A stretch of 64,000 nt of DNA from Erythrocercus mccallii (GCA_013397435.1 VZRG01002023.1:1-64000); one strand, 5' to 3'; shown: positions 33,473 through 46,352, numbered from the stretch's first letter. Made by a program: numbers and translations. The notes: generated from the letters alone by a model not told the origin.

Positions 33473-36400
33473 GGAAAACATCTCCATGGTCTGTTTTGTT
33501 GTCCCATTCCATAAGCCTTGCCTTTTTCTCCCACAGGACAGAAGCTGCTTTGCCAAATAATTTTTTGTAGCTACACAGCTATGGATACCAGCTTTGGATA
33601 CCAACACACTGTAAGAGCTATTCATTCTTCTCCACTGGAAAAATCAAGTGAGCCTGAAGTGTCCCTGCCAACCTGGCAGTGCTGGTGGTAGCAGTGGTTG
33701 AGCCTGGGACATACCATGAAGCCCAGACAAGCAGCAGCTTGTAGAGTTCACTAGTCCCACAGATCCCTGCCAAGGGTTAAGTGTCGGCATTTTTAAAGTG
33801 TGTTTCTGAATCAGGATGCTTGCTTGTTTTGGAGACTGATTTATTTCCTCCTGTACGTGTTTGGGATCAGAGCACTTGTTTTCCCCTGACTCCTGATGCC
33901 TCTGTGGTCTCTTTGGACTGCAGCTCTGTGAGGAAGGGACTCTGAGTTCGCTGAGAAGCTGGCACAGTAAGGCTTCTTGGCATCACCATAGCCCAGAAGA
34001 TCAATAATAATAAATAGTGGAGACATTTCAGATGCCTTAAATCAAATAGTCATATGGAAAAAGAGTTTGTGTTCCCCATGGCTATAATGTGTATGCCTTA
34101 TAGGTGGGTCAGAATATTGTGTTAGGAGTCCAAATGCTAGATGTGCATCTCAAAATCCTTGCTTTTGGATGGCAGAAGTTGGGGAGTGGAGGTGGAGGTG
34201 GGATTTAAGCCCCTTAATTCTATATAAATATAGCTCTGTGGTTTAATGTGCACAGCAGTAGCTCTGTGGTTTATCATTTACTGAGAACTATGCTTTTCTA
34301 AGAAAATGCTCTCTTCCTGGTGCATATCTAAGCCAAGGCCTCTGCTGTCATTTCGTAAACTGTAAGGATTACTCTTTAAAGTAGCTGTTTGGTAGCAATA
34401 GGGCCAAACAATTGCCCGATTCACGCTGCAGGTGAGTTTAACAGAAATCATATTGACTAAAGCTAGTCTGAGCAAGACAGCAGTGTTGCATTTGAGTATT
34501 TGCCAAGAAAAACCTGTAAGTTCCTAAAACTGGCTACAAGGACAAGGGATTAGCCTGTCCTTCCAAGTCTGTAAATAAGGTCCTCAGACACTTTTTCCAC
34601 TTGGGAACATGAATTCTGACTGTTTATATTTTTTAAAGAAAAAAATCAAAAAATCCCATGATTTTGTAGATAGCAAAATGTCAGCTTTGCAGTTGCTCAG
34701 CTACCAGCATGTGGGTATTTTGATGTTCTTTTCTAATCAGGAGTGCATTGTGATACTGCTGTTCCTTGCAGTGAAAGGTCACTGCATTTTTAATTTCTAT
34801 TCACTGTTTGTATTTTTCTAATAAATCCCACCCTCTGATAAACCAAATGACTGGAACCACAGAGCAAATAAAACTTCGAAACAAACGCTTTCCTGTTGCA
34901 CGTGTATGGATCCTGAATTTCCAAAAAAAGGGGCCTTTTCAATGAAGTAGTCAGCTATTGGGAGGAAGGCTAGATTAGGAGAATAAAGTGTGCACTCTGT
35001 ACAGCTGTTTGACTTTGAGCTGCTATTTTGTGGTGCTTGTTTGTAAGCACAGATACTTAGTTTCAGAATTAGTACAGGACCTGACTGATTGAGAACCCAA
35101 GCTGTTGTGACTACATCCACAGTGCAGAAATATATTTAAGTGCAAGTTCCAAAAAGTATAACTTGATATTTATGATGCTGATAAAAAGCATCATCTGCTC
35201 TTATGATGCTGATAAAAAGCATCACCTGCTTTATCTTTTCAGGAAAGACCAAAACCACTGCTTTGTTGCTACATTTTGTGCAATGCAACTCCTATGAAAT
35301 GCTTCCATATAGTCAATTATCAGTAGAGGATCCTTTATTCTCTTTTCTTTCCTCTGTCCCTTCCTTAAAAAGAAAAGCAATCTGAGTTTTATTGCTAAGG
35401 GCTTGCTTGAAATAATGGGTGTTGAACTGGTGGAAAACTGGAACAAGGCAGGATTGAATCAGACTCAGACTTCGTTTTGTCTCTGCTGGGTCGCGCAGTG
35501 GGACAGAGCTTGGGTGCGGGAGGGACTGCATCCAGGCTGGAGCTCCCTGGCTCTGAGCTGCTTGGCTTCACCTCTCCCTGTCATTCCCCTGCCGCTTAAG
35601 AAAATATTTCCATTTGTTCTCTCCAGGTACTTTATGGCAGTGCAACGTGGCCAGAGAATGCAGTCCTCCCTCTGTGAGAGAAGCAGGACATATGTCCTTT
35701 ATTTCAGTTGCTCGCCACTTCTGGTGTTGAGCAGGCAGTCTCCGTTCTGGCATCTGACTTTTGAGTCCTTGCCTTTGTGAGTTACGGGTTCGTTTGGTTG
35801 GAGAGGGTTTTTCTGGATGCCCTGTTGCTGTAACTTACGGATAATTTTTTCCTTTAATGAAAAGAAGAGGAAAACTGAAGACATACGCTTTGTTTTGCAG
35901 ATTCAGCTGAGACACAAAGGGTGCGTTGTTCTGACCTTCCCAGCATGCTGGTAAATTTTTTATATTGGCAAAAAGGGCCTGGACCTCAGAAGTCCTGAAC
36001 ACTTCTGGTTTCCAATACTAGAGCTGGGGCCTGCAGTGTGAGCCGGAACAAAGTCTGAGAGCTGTGGCTGGCAGAGTGAGCGTGCACGGGCAGCCTGCGG
36101 GACTGAGAATTTTTTGGGGTGGCAGGGGAGCATCCCAGCATTGCTTCCCATCTCCCTTGAGCATTGCTGCCCACTAGGCAATTGGATAGAGCTCTATAGG
36201 AAATATTTGAGGCTCTGCAAGTGCCATTTGCGGGCATCTGACTTTCTCTGCTGTGCTCCATGTGTGCCCAGCAAGCTGCAGCACTAGGCATGGTGCTGCC
36301 GAGCCTGGCTCTAAAGTTGTCAGGAAGATGCCTGGCTCTGATTTAGTGTCCCAGACTCCATGCATGTGTCACGAGCACGTTTGGTGCAGCAGAGAACTGC

Positions 36401-37560
36401 CTCCATGAGTCGGTGGGAAACCTGCCTTGCAGCCAGAAATCCTGGTAACTTTGGGGGGTCCCAGGAGGTCAGGAAGGATTGAAGCAGCTGAGCACAGCTG
36501 TGCTCAGGGTAGTGGGGGTTGAGCTCCTTTGCAGCACTGACTCTCAGCTAATAAGGCCTAAGACAGGAGGATTGGACAAAGGTGGCCCAAATACTATGTT
36601 TATTTTCTCCTTGCAGTTTTTTTTCTGGCAGCTAAAATGATTCCCTGAAGCAAGAAGTGTCATTTGAAACAGAGCAATTGTGAGTGCACAGATGCATCAC
36701 TGGAGTTCAGAGGCAGACTCCTACATCTGATGGGCAAAAGATTGTAGCTGTGATTCACTTACAGGAGGGAAGGGCCCCATCCTCACTCATGGGGTTTGTT
36801 TCCTTGATCAGAGGCATCTGGTTAAACTGCTGCTTTGCACTTTGCCTATTGTTCAAAGTTTCAGATGGATGAAAAGCTCTCCGCAGAAGATGCGCAGCAG
36901 AGCTCGCTGCTGTTTAACCCTGTGTGTCAGTCAAGTATTGCAAGGGAAGAGCAAAGGATATATTTTACTTCCTCTGATGGGGTGTTTTCATACACTTTGT
37001 GCTCATTCAGAGGAACCACTTGCTTTTTAATTTTATGTGGAACCAACTTTTACCATGAAATGTTTTGCCTACATCCTTCATCTCTTCCTCTGGGGTATAC
37101 CCCTGCAGACCCAGGATTAGGGCTTTGGCCGCAACAGCAGGAATGCTGCAGGCTTACCCTGGAACCTGTCCTGTCTCTGCCTCCTAAAGGAGCCTCTGTG
37201 AGGAGAGCCCCACTTTTGCCTCCCATGGGAAATGCTGACAGGGCCATTGCAGCTAGCAAGGCCTGGGATGCCTCTGCCTGCCCCCGCTGTTTCCCCAGGG
37301 CCCCTGTGGTTCCTGGTCCCTACCCACCACCCCAGGAGGGATGACACAGGTGCTTCTGGTCCCCTCCTGCCCCATCTCAGCGGTGGGCAGAGCATGAACC
37401 CGAACAGAGGTATCTCCATCAAGGCACAGGGACCGCCGAGAGCTGGGTAAGGGCTGGGGCGGAGGTAACCATAGATGGCTCTGATTCATTTGGCTTCCTG
37501 TCTCTCTCTAAGAAAAGGATGTAAATAGCCAAAACTAGGGGATTCCAGTGAAAAGAGCCA
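33473..37560. other. Noncoding DNA, no gene recognised
   Basis: No supported gene. GC content rises toward 37 kb. A 169-codon open frame on the plus strand at 36835-37344 has no domain and a mixed composition, with C- and G-rich sequence at its end, and is taken as chance. A duplicated hairpin unit at 35.17 kb is listed separately. Confidence 0.5.
35170..35231 (+). repeat. 31-bp tandem duplication, each unit a hairpin
   Basis: Two 31-bp units lie at 35170-35200 and 35201-35231 and differ at two positions. The first unit contains ATGATGCT, a 7-base spacer and AGCATCAT, so it can fold as an 8-bp stem. In the second copy a T-to-C change removes the outermost pair. Confidence 0.9.
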
Positions 37561-37593
37561 TGCTGTGCTGTGCTGTGCTGTGCTGTGCTGTGC
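37561..37593 (+). repeat. (TGCTG)n pentanucleotide microsatellite
   Basis: About six perfect TGCTG units abut the upstream edge of a CpG-rich patch. The Cys, Ala, Val and Leu repeat peptides readable here are artefacts. Confidence 0.95.
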
Positions 37594-37604
37594 CAGCTGT
37601 GGCA

Positions 37605-37882
37605 CTCGGCCTCACGGAAAGCCGGTAGTGGTGAAAGCTGGGGTTCTCAGAAGTGGGGGAGGCGCGGGCTGCTGCCGCGCCACATCACCCCATCGCACCA
37701 GAGAGGCTTCCTGCACACCGAGGAGATCGTGGAAGGAAGAACCTCCGCAGTGCCGGTGACCTCGCCCCTGACTGCAGGAGGCGTGCGCCCTCGCCTCCGC
37801 ACCCTGAGCAGCGGTGGTGCTGCGGCTGCCCTCGCAGCCAGGCAGGCATCCCTGTGTTTTGGCCAGCCCCCGGCGCGGGTGA
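37605..37882. promoter_or_regulatory. Small CpG island, possible promoter or first exon
   Basis: By hand count about 23 CpG dinucleotides lie in roughly 280 bases, at about 60-65% GC. That is an observed/expected ratio near 0.7, far above the surrounding CpG-poor DNA. The densest part is 37741-37800. At its 3' edge GGCGCG|GTGAGG (GT at 37879) resembles a 5' splice site, as expected at the end of a first exon. A frame of 130 codons on the plus strand (37570-37962) covers the island but is not recognised, and GC-rich DNA favours chance open frames. In birds such islands often mark promoters, including those of noncoding RNAs, but small isolated islands can also be enhancers or chance. Confidence 0.45.
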
Positions 37883-37962
37883 GGTCCCAAAGGATTGATG
37901 GCTGGAACTGCAGTGACATTTTTCCATGGGAACTTTATGTCTTGGAGCTACTGGCAGGGTAA

Positions 37963-38597
37963 CGTGGGCAAGTTTTGTGTCCCTACTTCGTGCTCATACC
38001 CATGCCCATGAGCGTTGAACGACTGCTTCCTTATAGAAACACAGACTGTCATCACCAGTGTTTTCTGGTGATGTTGCCAACCAGTGTGCTGCCAATGCAA
38101 TAGCAAATCACAATGATCCTACGGAGAGAGGCTCACACACCAGCGTTCTGCTACCATAGGAAGGCTGGTATCACTCTGGTCTTGAGGGCATTTTCTGGAT
38201 GGTGTCCTAAGTCCAGCTTTGTAGCCCTTCTTCCCATTGCTGTTTCCTTGCACTCAGAAGGAGAATGCTGAAGAGGCAATCCAAGCAAAGATGGCACAAA
38301 GGGGTTTCAGTTTTGTAGCACCAGCAAGTGTGTGCCTTTAATTGATATAACACTGTCAAGGGACTTGAGGCGCATCAGGCACCTACTGCCCACTGGTAGA
38401 CATGGATATTCACCACTGGCTTACTTGTGATGGTAATCTCTGTATAATCCAACATCCCAGTACTGTCTGGGAGGATGGCTCACAACAGGGTGCTGGAATT
38501 GCCTATTTGGTGTCCAGTTCCATGCTCTTGTGTCAGGGAAAGCATCACCTCTTTAACCAGTTGTCTTTAAGGCTGTTACATATATGTTCCTCTTCTG
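37963..38597. other. Noncoding DNA, no gene recognised
   Basis: Unique sequence between the CpG-rich patch and the second CR1. CATCACCAG at 38050-38058 and its reverse complement CTGGTGATG at 38065-38073 make a perfect 9-bp hairpin with a 6-base loop. Nothing else is recognised. Confidence 0.55.
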
Positions 38598-38948
38598 TGA
38601 AGACTAGCTGAGACAGCTGGGGTTGTTCCATCTAGAAAAGCAAAGGCTCTGGGGAGATCTTATAACAGCCTTCCACTACCTAAAAGGGGCCTGCAAGAAA
38701 ACTGGAGAGAGACTTTTTACAAGGGATAGGACAAAGGGTGATGGATAGTTACAAGAAAGAAATTATTTACTGTAAGAGTGGTGAGACACTGGTACAGGTT
38801 CCATCTCCGGAAGTGTTCAAGGCAGGCTGGATGCAGCTTTGAACTATCTGGTGTAGTGGAATGTGTTCCTGCTTGTGTTGTAGTGCGTTGTAACTGAGTG
38901 ATCTTTAAGGCCTCTTCCAACCCAAACCATCCTATGTTCTGTGGTTCT
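38598..38948 (+). mobile_element. CR1 LINE 3' fragment (plus orientation)
   Basis: The fragment carries the end of the CR1 coding region and its 3' UTR. It shows the GACAGCTGGGGTTGTTCCATCTAG block, CTCTGGGGAGATCTTATA, CAGCCTTCCACTACCT, GGGATAGGACAAAGGGTGATGG, GTGGTGAGACACTGGTACAG and GTGTTCAAGGCAGGCTGGATG, and ends with CTTCCAACCCAAACCATCCTATG plus decayed octamers. Relative to CR1 it lacks about 40 bases after the GGTGATGG block, and about 20 bases between ACAGGTT and the GGAAGTGTTCAAGG block. It is severely 5'-truncated, has no coding capacity, and lies opposite in orientation to the larger CR1 about 5 kb upstream. Confidence 0.95.
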
Positions 38949-41900
38949 GTATGTAAAAGATGCAAAAAGTACAAGAGCTGGGGGCAGAAGTGAGGCCCGG
39001 GGCAGTACCCTGGTGCAGAGTTTGAGATTTTTACATAATTTACTCACAGAGTTGAGTTTTTTAGAGTGCAGCTTTCTGAGACAAGGTTGCAGTGATAAAG
39101 TTTGTGTCACCTTTGGAACCTGAGTATGGTTCATATGGGACAGGGTTGTTAATACAGCTCTTCTTATTTAGAAGTAGCTGCATGTATAAGTGGAACTCAA
39201 AGAATTAATTTCTATTTTCTGTACCATAAGCCTAAAAGTTTTATTTGTCTATGGTGAAGTTGCTGGCAGGAGAAGGTGAGAAACAGTGCTTTTTACAGGG
39301 AGCAGTAACCTAATACAGAATACATTCAAGGCACAGGAAAAAAGCAGGTAAGGATGAACTAGCTACATCTTCTAAGTGAGTGTGGGGATGCTTCAAGGTT
39401 ACAGATAAACCTGTTCACATATAATGAAATAATCAATGCAACAGATACTAGAAAACCCCCCCAGAATTTCACATACAGATTGGTTATTTAGGAATACATT
39501 TGCTAGTAGCAGACAAAGTTAATCTAGGTGATCTCTTTGCCAATGCAATCCTTTCCCTTTCAGAGTGCTCAAAATGGATTCTGCTGCCTTCCTGCAAGAA
39601 ATTCAAGCTCCACCTGTGTTTAATTAGATATTGGATAACCTGGGTTGTTGTATTACGAACATCTAGGCCAAAAGTCTAGAAAAACTAATCAGTCTTAGGT
39701 CAAAGAGCAATAGTTCCAATTTTAAGCCAAGTAAAGTGATAAAAGGTATAGAGAAAGACACCTGAAAAATCTAGGAAAATTGTTTTAAAAAAAGTAAATT
39801 AAGTAAACACTGTTGCTTGTATGTACTGGCTTGTAACATATTTATGATTACATAAAGTAACAAACATATAAAATTATCTTTCTCAAAGACACATGAAAAT
39901 TAATAATTTTTACAAGAGGTTCTTTTACATTCCCTTCTTGCTGTTCTACAGTACATTTTAGATACACAAGGTAAATCCTACTTGCAAAGGCAAAGGATAA
40001 AGAAATTATTTTACTTTAAATGCTCCAGCTGGTTTTTGAACAAAACAAAGGCAGTGTGCACACCTGTAAAGGAACTGCTCCAGTGATAAGACAGCATTTC
40101 TGTGGGCTAAGGTACCACATAAGGAGTGTGGGGATCTGCAGTTTGCTGCTAGCCCAGTGATGCATAGTGGGACAGGCAGGGTTTGTACTCAGCAGTGGTA
40201 TCTTTACAACATTCCTACCCCAGTGGATGGTGGCAGGGAACAGAGGCACTTTTGGGCAGCCGTTCTTTTTTGCCATTCATGCTGGATATCGCATGAATGA
40301 GAGGATTCCTGGGTGAGGGCATCTGCTGCTCTGTCGTAGGGATTGTTCCTCTCTCTGTCTCAACAAATGAGTTGTGAGATGTGAAAACACTACAGCAGAA
40401 GGGGCTTGCTGCATTTTCTCCTCAGGGTATTCAAACCCACAATGCTGAGTTTGAAATGAAATAGTGGGCAGTCCCCTTGGGCTGGGAATGATCCCCAGTC
40501 TTCCCATATCCCTGCAGAGTGGGGTGAGCCCAGACCCCCTGGATTAGATCAGAGAAGTAGTTTTGGAAGGAAGAGGAAAGCATAGGCCTCTGGGTTATAT
40601 TTTTTTCTTTGAAGGAAAGTAAGTGCTTCCAAATGTGTCTGAACTCCCTGAGGACAGAGGCATTGCTCTGCAATCCCGAGTTAACCCCACACTTTGGCCT
40701 TGGGGTGAGGGCATGGTTTGTCTCCCACATTTTCTCTGGTTTAGCTCATCGCTTAGCCAGCTGATTTCCACTAAGTCTTTTCCTGAATGTTTAAAACTCC
40801 GTCTGCTCCAAGCAGAGAATCCCCAGCCCCACACATAGATTTGGCCAGACTCAAAAGCCAGCTGCTTGCTAGGCTTGAGGCTGTCATGAATAAGATTCTC
40901 CCAAGGCAAGGTAGGTAGGCATGTGTAGTGCCAGGGACTGATTAGAAAGCTTGTGGCTTTGGCACCCTCTGCTTGGATATATGAAGATGTCCTTAGCTGA
41001 AAGAAATCTTTCTCAGGATCTCCATGCCACAGGATTTTGTTTTACTAGCTGCAGGCTGAGTGCAACCCATGCCTTGTCTACAGCTGATGAGCCTTGAAGC
41101 TCATTGCAAAACCTTCCAGCCTTCAGATGCTAAAATACATGACTCTTTCCCCCTGCCCACGCTAAGATTACAGCAGCCTGGTGAGAATACCCTTCCTCCT
41201 ATGTTCTCCTATGTCCTCCTATGTAACACCCACCAGGCTCTCCCTCCTTGCAGAGCTGTCACTATTGACAGGCTGTGGCTGAACTCTCTTGCCTTTGATT
41301 TTTTTCCCTTTGGAAAGGGGCTCAGCTCTAATGGCAGATGCTCTGGTGGCCATAAACATCCTCATCTGCTGACCCAAGAGCTCTCCTACCATGCGTACAC
41401 TGCTCCTTAAGAACTTGTGGTCTCCTTTCACTGCAAAGGCTCAGTGAGTCAGCAAAGTTCCTTGGAGTGCTCATGTGCCTCCACAAAGAGCTTTGTAAAT
41501 ACTGGACTTTGTTTCTGCAAAACAGCCAAGTAAAAGTTATCTGTTTATGATGTGATACCTGCAGTTGTATCTAAATACTTCGCAGCTTGCGTTTGTTAGG
41601 GCTGGCACAGTTCCTTGGCCACCAGACCAAGCCCAGTGCAGCTTTGTATGCCTTCTGCCTTGAGATGAAGAGCAGGTCTTACACTGCCATCTGCAACCTG
41701 GCTGGGAAATGAGCTTGCTAGAGGGTATTTAAACTTGTTTCTGCTCTATGGGAAAGAGTAAGAGTCTTCTTAGATCTGCAGAAGTTAGGGACATGGTGGC
41801 TATTAACTCACCTGGCCTACTTGCCTATGTGTCATGCATAAGTTTCACCCACACATTCATTTGCTAAGCCTGAAAGATTTTATATTGCAGTGTTTGGAGC

Positions 41901-44058
41901 CTCAAAGGGAGGGGAAAATGAAGCACCCCCAGATGGGCCCTGAAATTTATTCCAGATGATCAGTGCAGGTGATAGATCATAGTGATAGTCTTGTCTCCCA
42001 GATCATTTTTGTCCTTCTCTCTTGAGCTTTCCCATGTGCCTCTGAGCTGTGGAACCTTTCCAATCCATGCTGTGCCATTCCTGTGTGGGGCTGTGATGTG
42101 CAGGTTCCAAGCTACCTATGGGCCTGGAAATAGAAGAGCAAGTCAGGACAGACAAACACAATATTGCACCGTGCTGTGTTACCCCAATAGTCTCGTGCAT
42201 GGCTCCCAGATGTGCTTCCTCATGGGTAAGTAAGCCTTTCATGCACCTTTTACTGTCTTGGGACCATGGAAAATGTCATTTAGCTTTTCATACCAGGCTC
42301 CTGTGGTGATTTCTAAATCCCTAAATGAATATGTCTTTCTGATTTTCCCCCATGTTTTATACTTGTGTTAACACTGCTTCTGTAAGTTCTTTAGTATAAA
42401 TGCCTTTCTATCTATACTAGTAGTTTTAGGCTTTTTTGTCATGAATTTGCCTGTAGAATTGTGGCTGTCTTTTTATAAAACTATCTTTTTGTCAATTATT
42501 TCTGTTCTTAATTTTTGTTGCCCCTCAGTTATGCTAATACATCAAGCTTGGGGATACTGAGGCATTTAAATTTATTTCACACATTTCCATGGTTGATGTT
42601 TCGTTCTACTTGACCCTAATATGGTCATCATTATGCACAGCCACCTGCTAATTCTTCAATCTGTAAACTTTTTTTACTTTTCGTCTGTCTGAATGAGGTC
42701 AGTACTCATCTCAAGTGTGCTGGGTGCATGACCGTCTGAGGTATTTTTTGAATGACCACATGAGATCTCCAGCAAATATCTCTGAGGCTGAAGTCACCAA
42801 TGATGGTAATTCCTCTCTCTACACATTACAAACAGATGGTTGAGGAGATGTTCCATTCAGTGGTAAAATTTGTTCTGTAACAGATGCCTGCCAGCTGCCA
42901 TTCCCTGTCCTGCTGCATGATTTTATAGAGCTAATGAGATTAAGAAACTGTTGAAATTGATTTTTGCTTCTAAATACAGCAGATCTGATTCTGAAAATGT
43001 AGGGAGGGCTCTGTCTCAGGTGGTGCAAGCTGGCACAACTCCAGAGAAAAGTCAGTGGAGCTGAACCACTCCGCATCAGCCATGGTGCTGCCTTGAAGAG
43101 CAGCTCTCTTAAACGAAAGCGTCAGCACTAAGAAACCAACAACAAAAAGAAGTTTCCCAAGTAGAACAACAGCACAAAAGTGGGACAAAGGGAGTGTTTG
43201 GGACAGTTTAAAAAACTACTCTTTGCTCATACCAGCAGTTCAAGACTGCTGATACATCTTAAAAATGCCTTTCAGTGGAAACTCCAGTACATCAGATAGC
43301 TCATTGCTCAGCCTCAGTGCCATGGCAGGAGGTTGTTTTTCAGCCTTCGAACTTGCTTGCTCATGAATCAACACTTCCCACCTGTAGCCAGTGGGGCTGA
43401 AGCCACGAAACCTCCCAGGCTGAAATCCTTCTGCTGATAAAAATCTAGATTGAACTCAGCATGAAGCTGTGGAAAAATGCAGATGTGTATTTTGAGAGTC
43501 CATGGTCAGGCTTTGAACAATCAGATGAGTATTAAGAGAAAAAAAAAGGCAGTAGTTTAAAAATAACAGATCTACTGCATGGCAGCCATAAAAGGAGATT
43601 TTAAGGAAAGGAATAGAAAATCATGCCAGACAAATGCATTAGGAACAGCAGTTGATATGGCATGTACTAATGACAACACATATATCCCTTTTCTCTCCAA
43701 AATAGATGTGAGAACCTTACAGGATCAGCCAGAGCACACTGTTTAAACTTCACTAATACAACATTCACCACATCTTCTTGCCACTGCAGGCTTTTGCTGA
43801 ACACTACTACTGTTGCTTATGCCTCCAGACAAAATTTAAACTCGGGTCAAAGTTGTAAGCAGTTCTTAATTGAACAATCCAACTTAAAGCATTAGAGGCT
43901 GTTTGAAAGCCTCTGTGACCCAACAGATTTGAATACTGAAAAACATGACATCAGAATGACCTTTCCTTCTGCACTGTTCTCACAGCTCCTTTCTTCTCAA
44001 TAGATACTTGAATCTCTGCTGTCTTCCTAGTCTTAGTGCCTGATATGCTGAGTTTGCT
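38949..44058. other. Noncoding DNA, no gene recognised
   Basis: No supported gene. The stretch from 39700 to 39950 is strongly AT-rich. A decamer repeat (TCCTCCTATG, three copies) is at 41194-41223. Possible ancient repeat sequence near 42.96-43.07 kb is discussed among the findings. Confidence 0.55.
41194..41223 (+). repeat. TCCTCCTATG decamer, three tandem copies
   Basis: Three 10-bp units lie at 41194-41203, 41204-41213 and 41214-41223; the middle one has one C-to-T change. Confidence 0.85.
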
Positions 44059-44104
44059 CCATCCGTCCATCCATCCATCCATCCATCCATCCATCCATCC
44101 ATCC
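44059..44104 (+). repeat. (ATCC)n microsatellite
   Basis: About eleven ATCC units run from 44061 to 44104, with one ATCCGTCC interruption near the start. The repeating Ile-His-Pro-Ser peptide in the forward frame is an artefact. Confidence 0.95.
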
Positions 44105-46052
44105 TTCCCACTAGGACCTCTAGTTGCAGGGGCATTTATTTCCTCTCCCCTGTTTTGTAAAGGGGTGATAAGACAGCGTCAGGTCTTGGCAGCATCTCCC
44201 AGCTATCCAGACACCACTGTGGGCTTCCCAAACACCCTCATTCCCAGAGAACAGAACTCTGGGGTCAGTTGTGGTTTGAGCTGACAAAAGAGTTTGGGCC
44301 TGCCATCATCACCCCGCAAACCCAGCCCATCTTAAATCACAGCCTGCTGCCTACATCAAAAGTCCTTTGTGAAGAGCACAGTTGCTCCTCTGTAACTGTT
44401 CTACATGGAGCAGGTCATCAGCTGCTATGGAGCTTTCCTTCTGTTTTTAAATTTTTTTATAAAAAAACCCCCACAGTATGAAGTAATGTTAGAAATACAA
44501 AGTCTCATCCTTCTCCTCTAATTATAGAAAGAGGATCCTTTTTAGGCTACATGTGATTTTTAGTGTCAGCTCCTCACCTGGGAGATTGAGTGGGTTTCCT
44601 ACAAGTTACAGCAATTTGATTGGGCAAAACCTGGAATTAAACACCTTATTTTCTGTGAATCCACAGCATGATATTTGAATTACTGAGCTTTTGTCAAAGT
44701 GACTTTGAAAGCCATCTTCCTTGTCCCAGCAATATCTCTGTGCATGGCATACAGCTGTGATCATCCCTGGAGAATTTTGTCCAAGCCAAGAAATTAAGAG
44801 CACTGTCTAATGGGGTCACCGGCTGCTAATGAAGTTGCACATTCATAAACTACAGCTACAGCTCTCCAGGGAAACTGCCCATCATCCCTGCTTCGGGAGA
44901 TGCAGTTTGTCTGTGTCATAGGAGCTCATAGGACCTGTGAGAGCTGCTGGAGGCAATCTGCTGTGTGGGCTTTATTTTTAGCCCCACCTCCCCAACCTCT
45001 AAGCAGGTTTTTCTTTCGTTCCCAAATTGAATTGAACAGAGTTTTAATTTTGGTGCCTGTGTCAATTTGTCAGCAGTAGTCAAACAAGAGAGGAGTTATT
45101 CAGGTTTTTTCCTCCTGTGGAGGATCAAACAACAAATCTGTATAAGGAATTCCTGATGGAGAAGCCTAAAAAGAAGATTATGAATTTTCAAAGCTGTGGC
45201 CTTGTAAACCAAGCGTCTCTGCAGACATCATGGGATAAGAGCTCATTAGGAGTAATCATCTAAAACATGAGTGAAATCTCTGTAGCTTTTCTGACTTACA
45301 CCAGATGCAGATCTGATCCATTCACCTAAGTTTTAAGTCCAGACACACGTTCTTGTGGTGGAGACATAATTTCCTCTGCATGCTGTAACCATTGCTCTGC
45401 ACTGTGACAAGCAAATGTTTATTGGGCTTTGCAGGCCTCAGCAAGAGCTTATAGCACATTTCTTTGTGGCATTTGTTTTGCTATACATGATGTATATTTT
45501 GGTGGGTTTGCTGGTGCTTTATTTGATGCTCAAGATCAATAATTTCTGAAACACAAGTGGGAAAACTAACTTCCATTCACTCACTAATCTATCATGTTGA
45601 CATTATTTCTGTCACAGCATACCAAGAGCAAACAACTTCCTGCTACTCTGTGCTTTTCAGCTAAATGCCTTTTCCAAAAGGTTAGGGAAATGCTTGTGTC
45701 ATGGAAAAAACAAAATCCAGCTACGCAGAAAATAAAGAGGTGCAGTGGATCAGGCTTAATTGAGCACTTAACAGGCCCAGACTAGCCTGAGCTTACATTA
45801 ACTGAACCACTGAACCCATCCAAGCTGAACAGATGTAGAGCATAGGTCTGTGCAGTTAAGATACACTTTAGCATGGGGTTCTTTATCTGCAGGTGGTAGC
45901 ACATCACCACCTGGGCGGCCCCTGGAAATGACTGCCAGCATGGGCAGGGGAGAGGGGTGTTTTGCACCTGCGCAAGACAGGCTGCTCTCAGGATCTCTGC
46001 AGACAATATACCTCTCTGCCTCTCTCAAGATGCAGCTAAGTTGTTCCTTGTG

Positions 46053-46090
46053 CTTTTCTTCCTTTTTTTTTGCCTTTTTTTTTTCTTTTC
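46053..46090. repeat. T-rich low-complexity tract
   Basis: Short runs of T interrupted by C and GCC, including T8 and T10 runs. It is a simple low-complexity tract without sign of a retroposon tail. Confidence 0.85.
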
Positions 46091-46310
46091 TGAAGTCTTT
46101 GTCCTGTGAAAGAGGTGTTGGGGGATGTTCTCAGGATTTTAGGTGCCTTGGAAGCAGGAGGGCTAGTGGAGGACTTTGTCCTTTCTACAAGACCTTCTCT
46201 CTCACACGCTTCTGATGTCTCACTAGTGTGATGCTACTTCTTCCTTTCTAAGGAGACGATGTCTCAGTTAGTGTGGGAATTGCCCCACAAATCCCCACCT
46301 AACTGGAAAC

Positions 46311-46352
46311 AGTGCTTCTCAAGCTGAAAATAGTGCTTCTCAAGCTGAGAGC
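46311..46352 (+). repeat. 21-bp tandem duplication
   Basis: AGTGCTTCTCAAGCTGA starts both units (46311-46331 and 46332-46352). The last four bases differ between the copies. Confidence 0.85.

Noticed and set aside
36835..37344. 169-codon plus-strand open frame
   Set aside because: No recognisable domain, no start context or splice evidence, and its second half is C- and G-rich sequence where open frames arise by chance.
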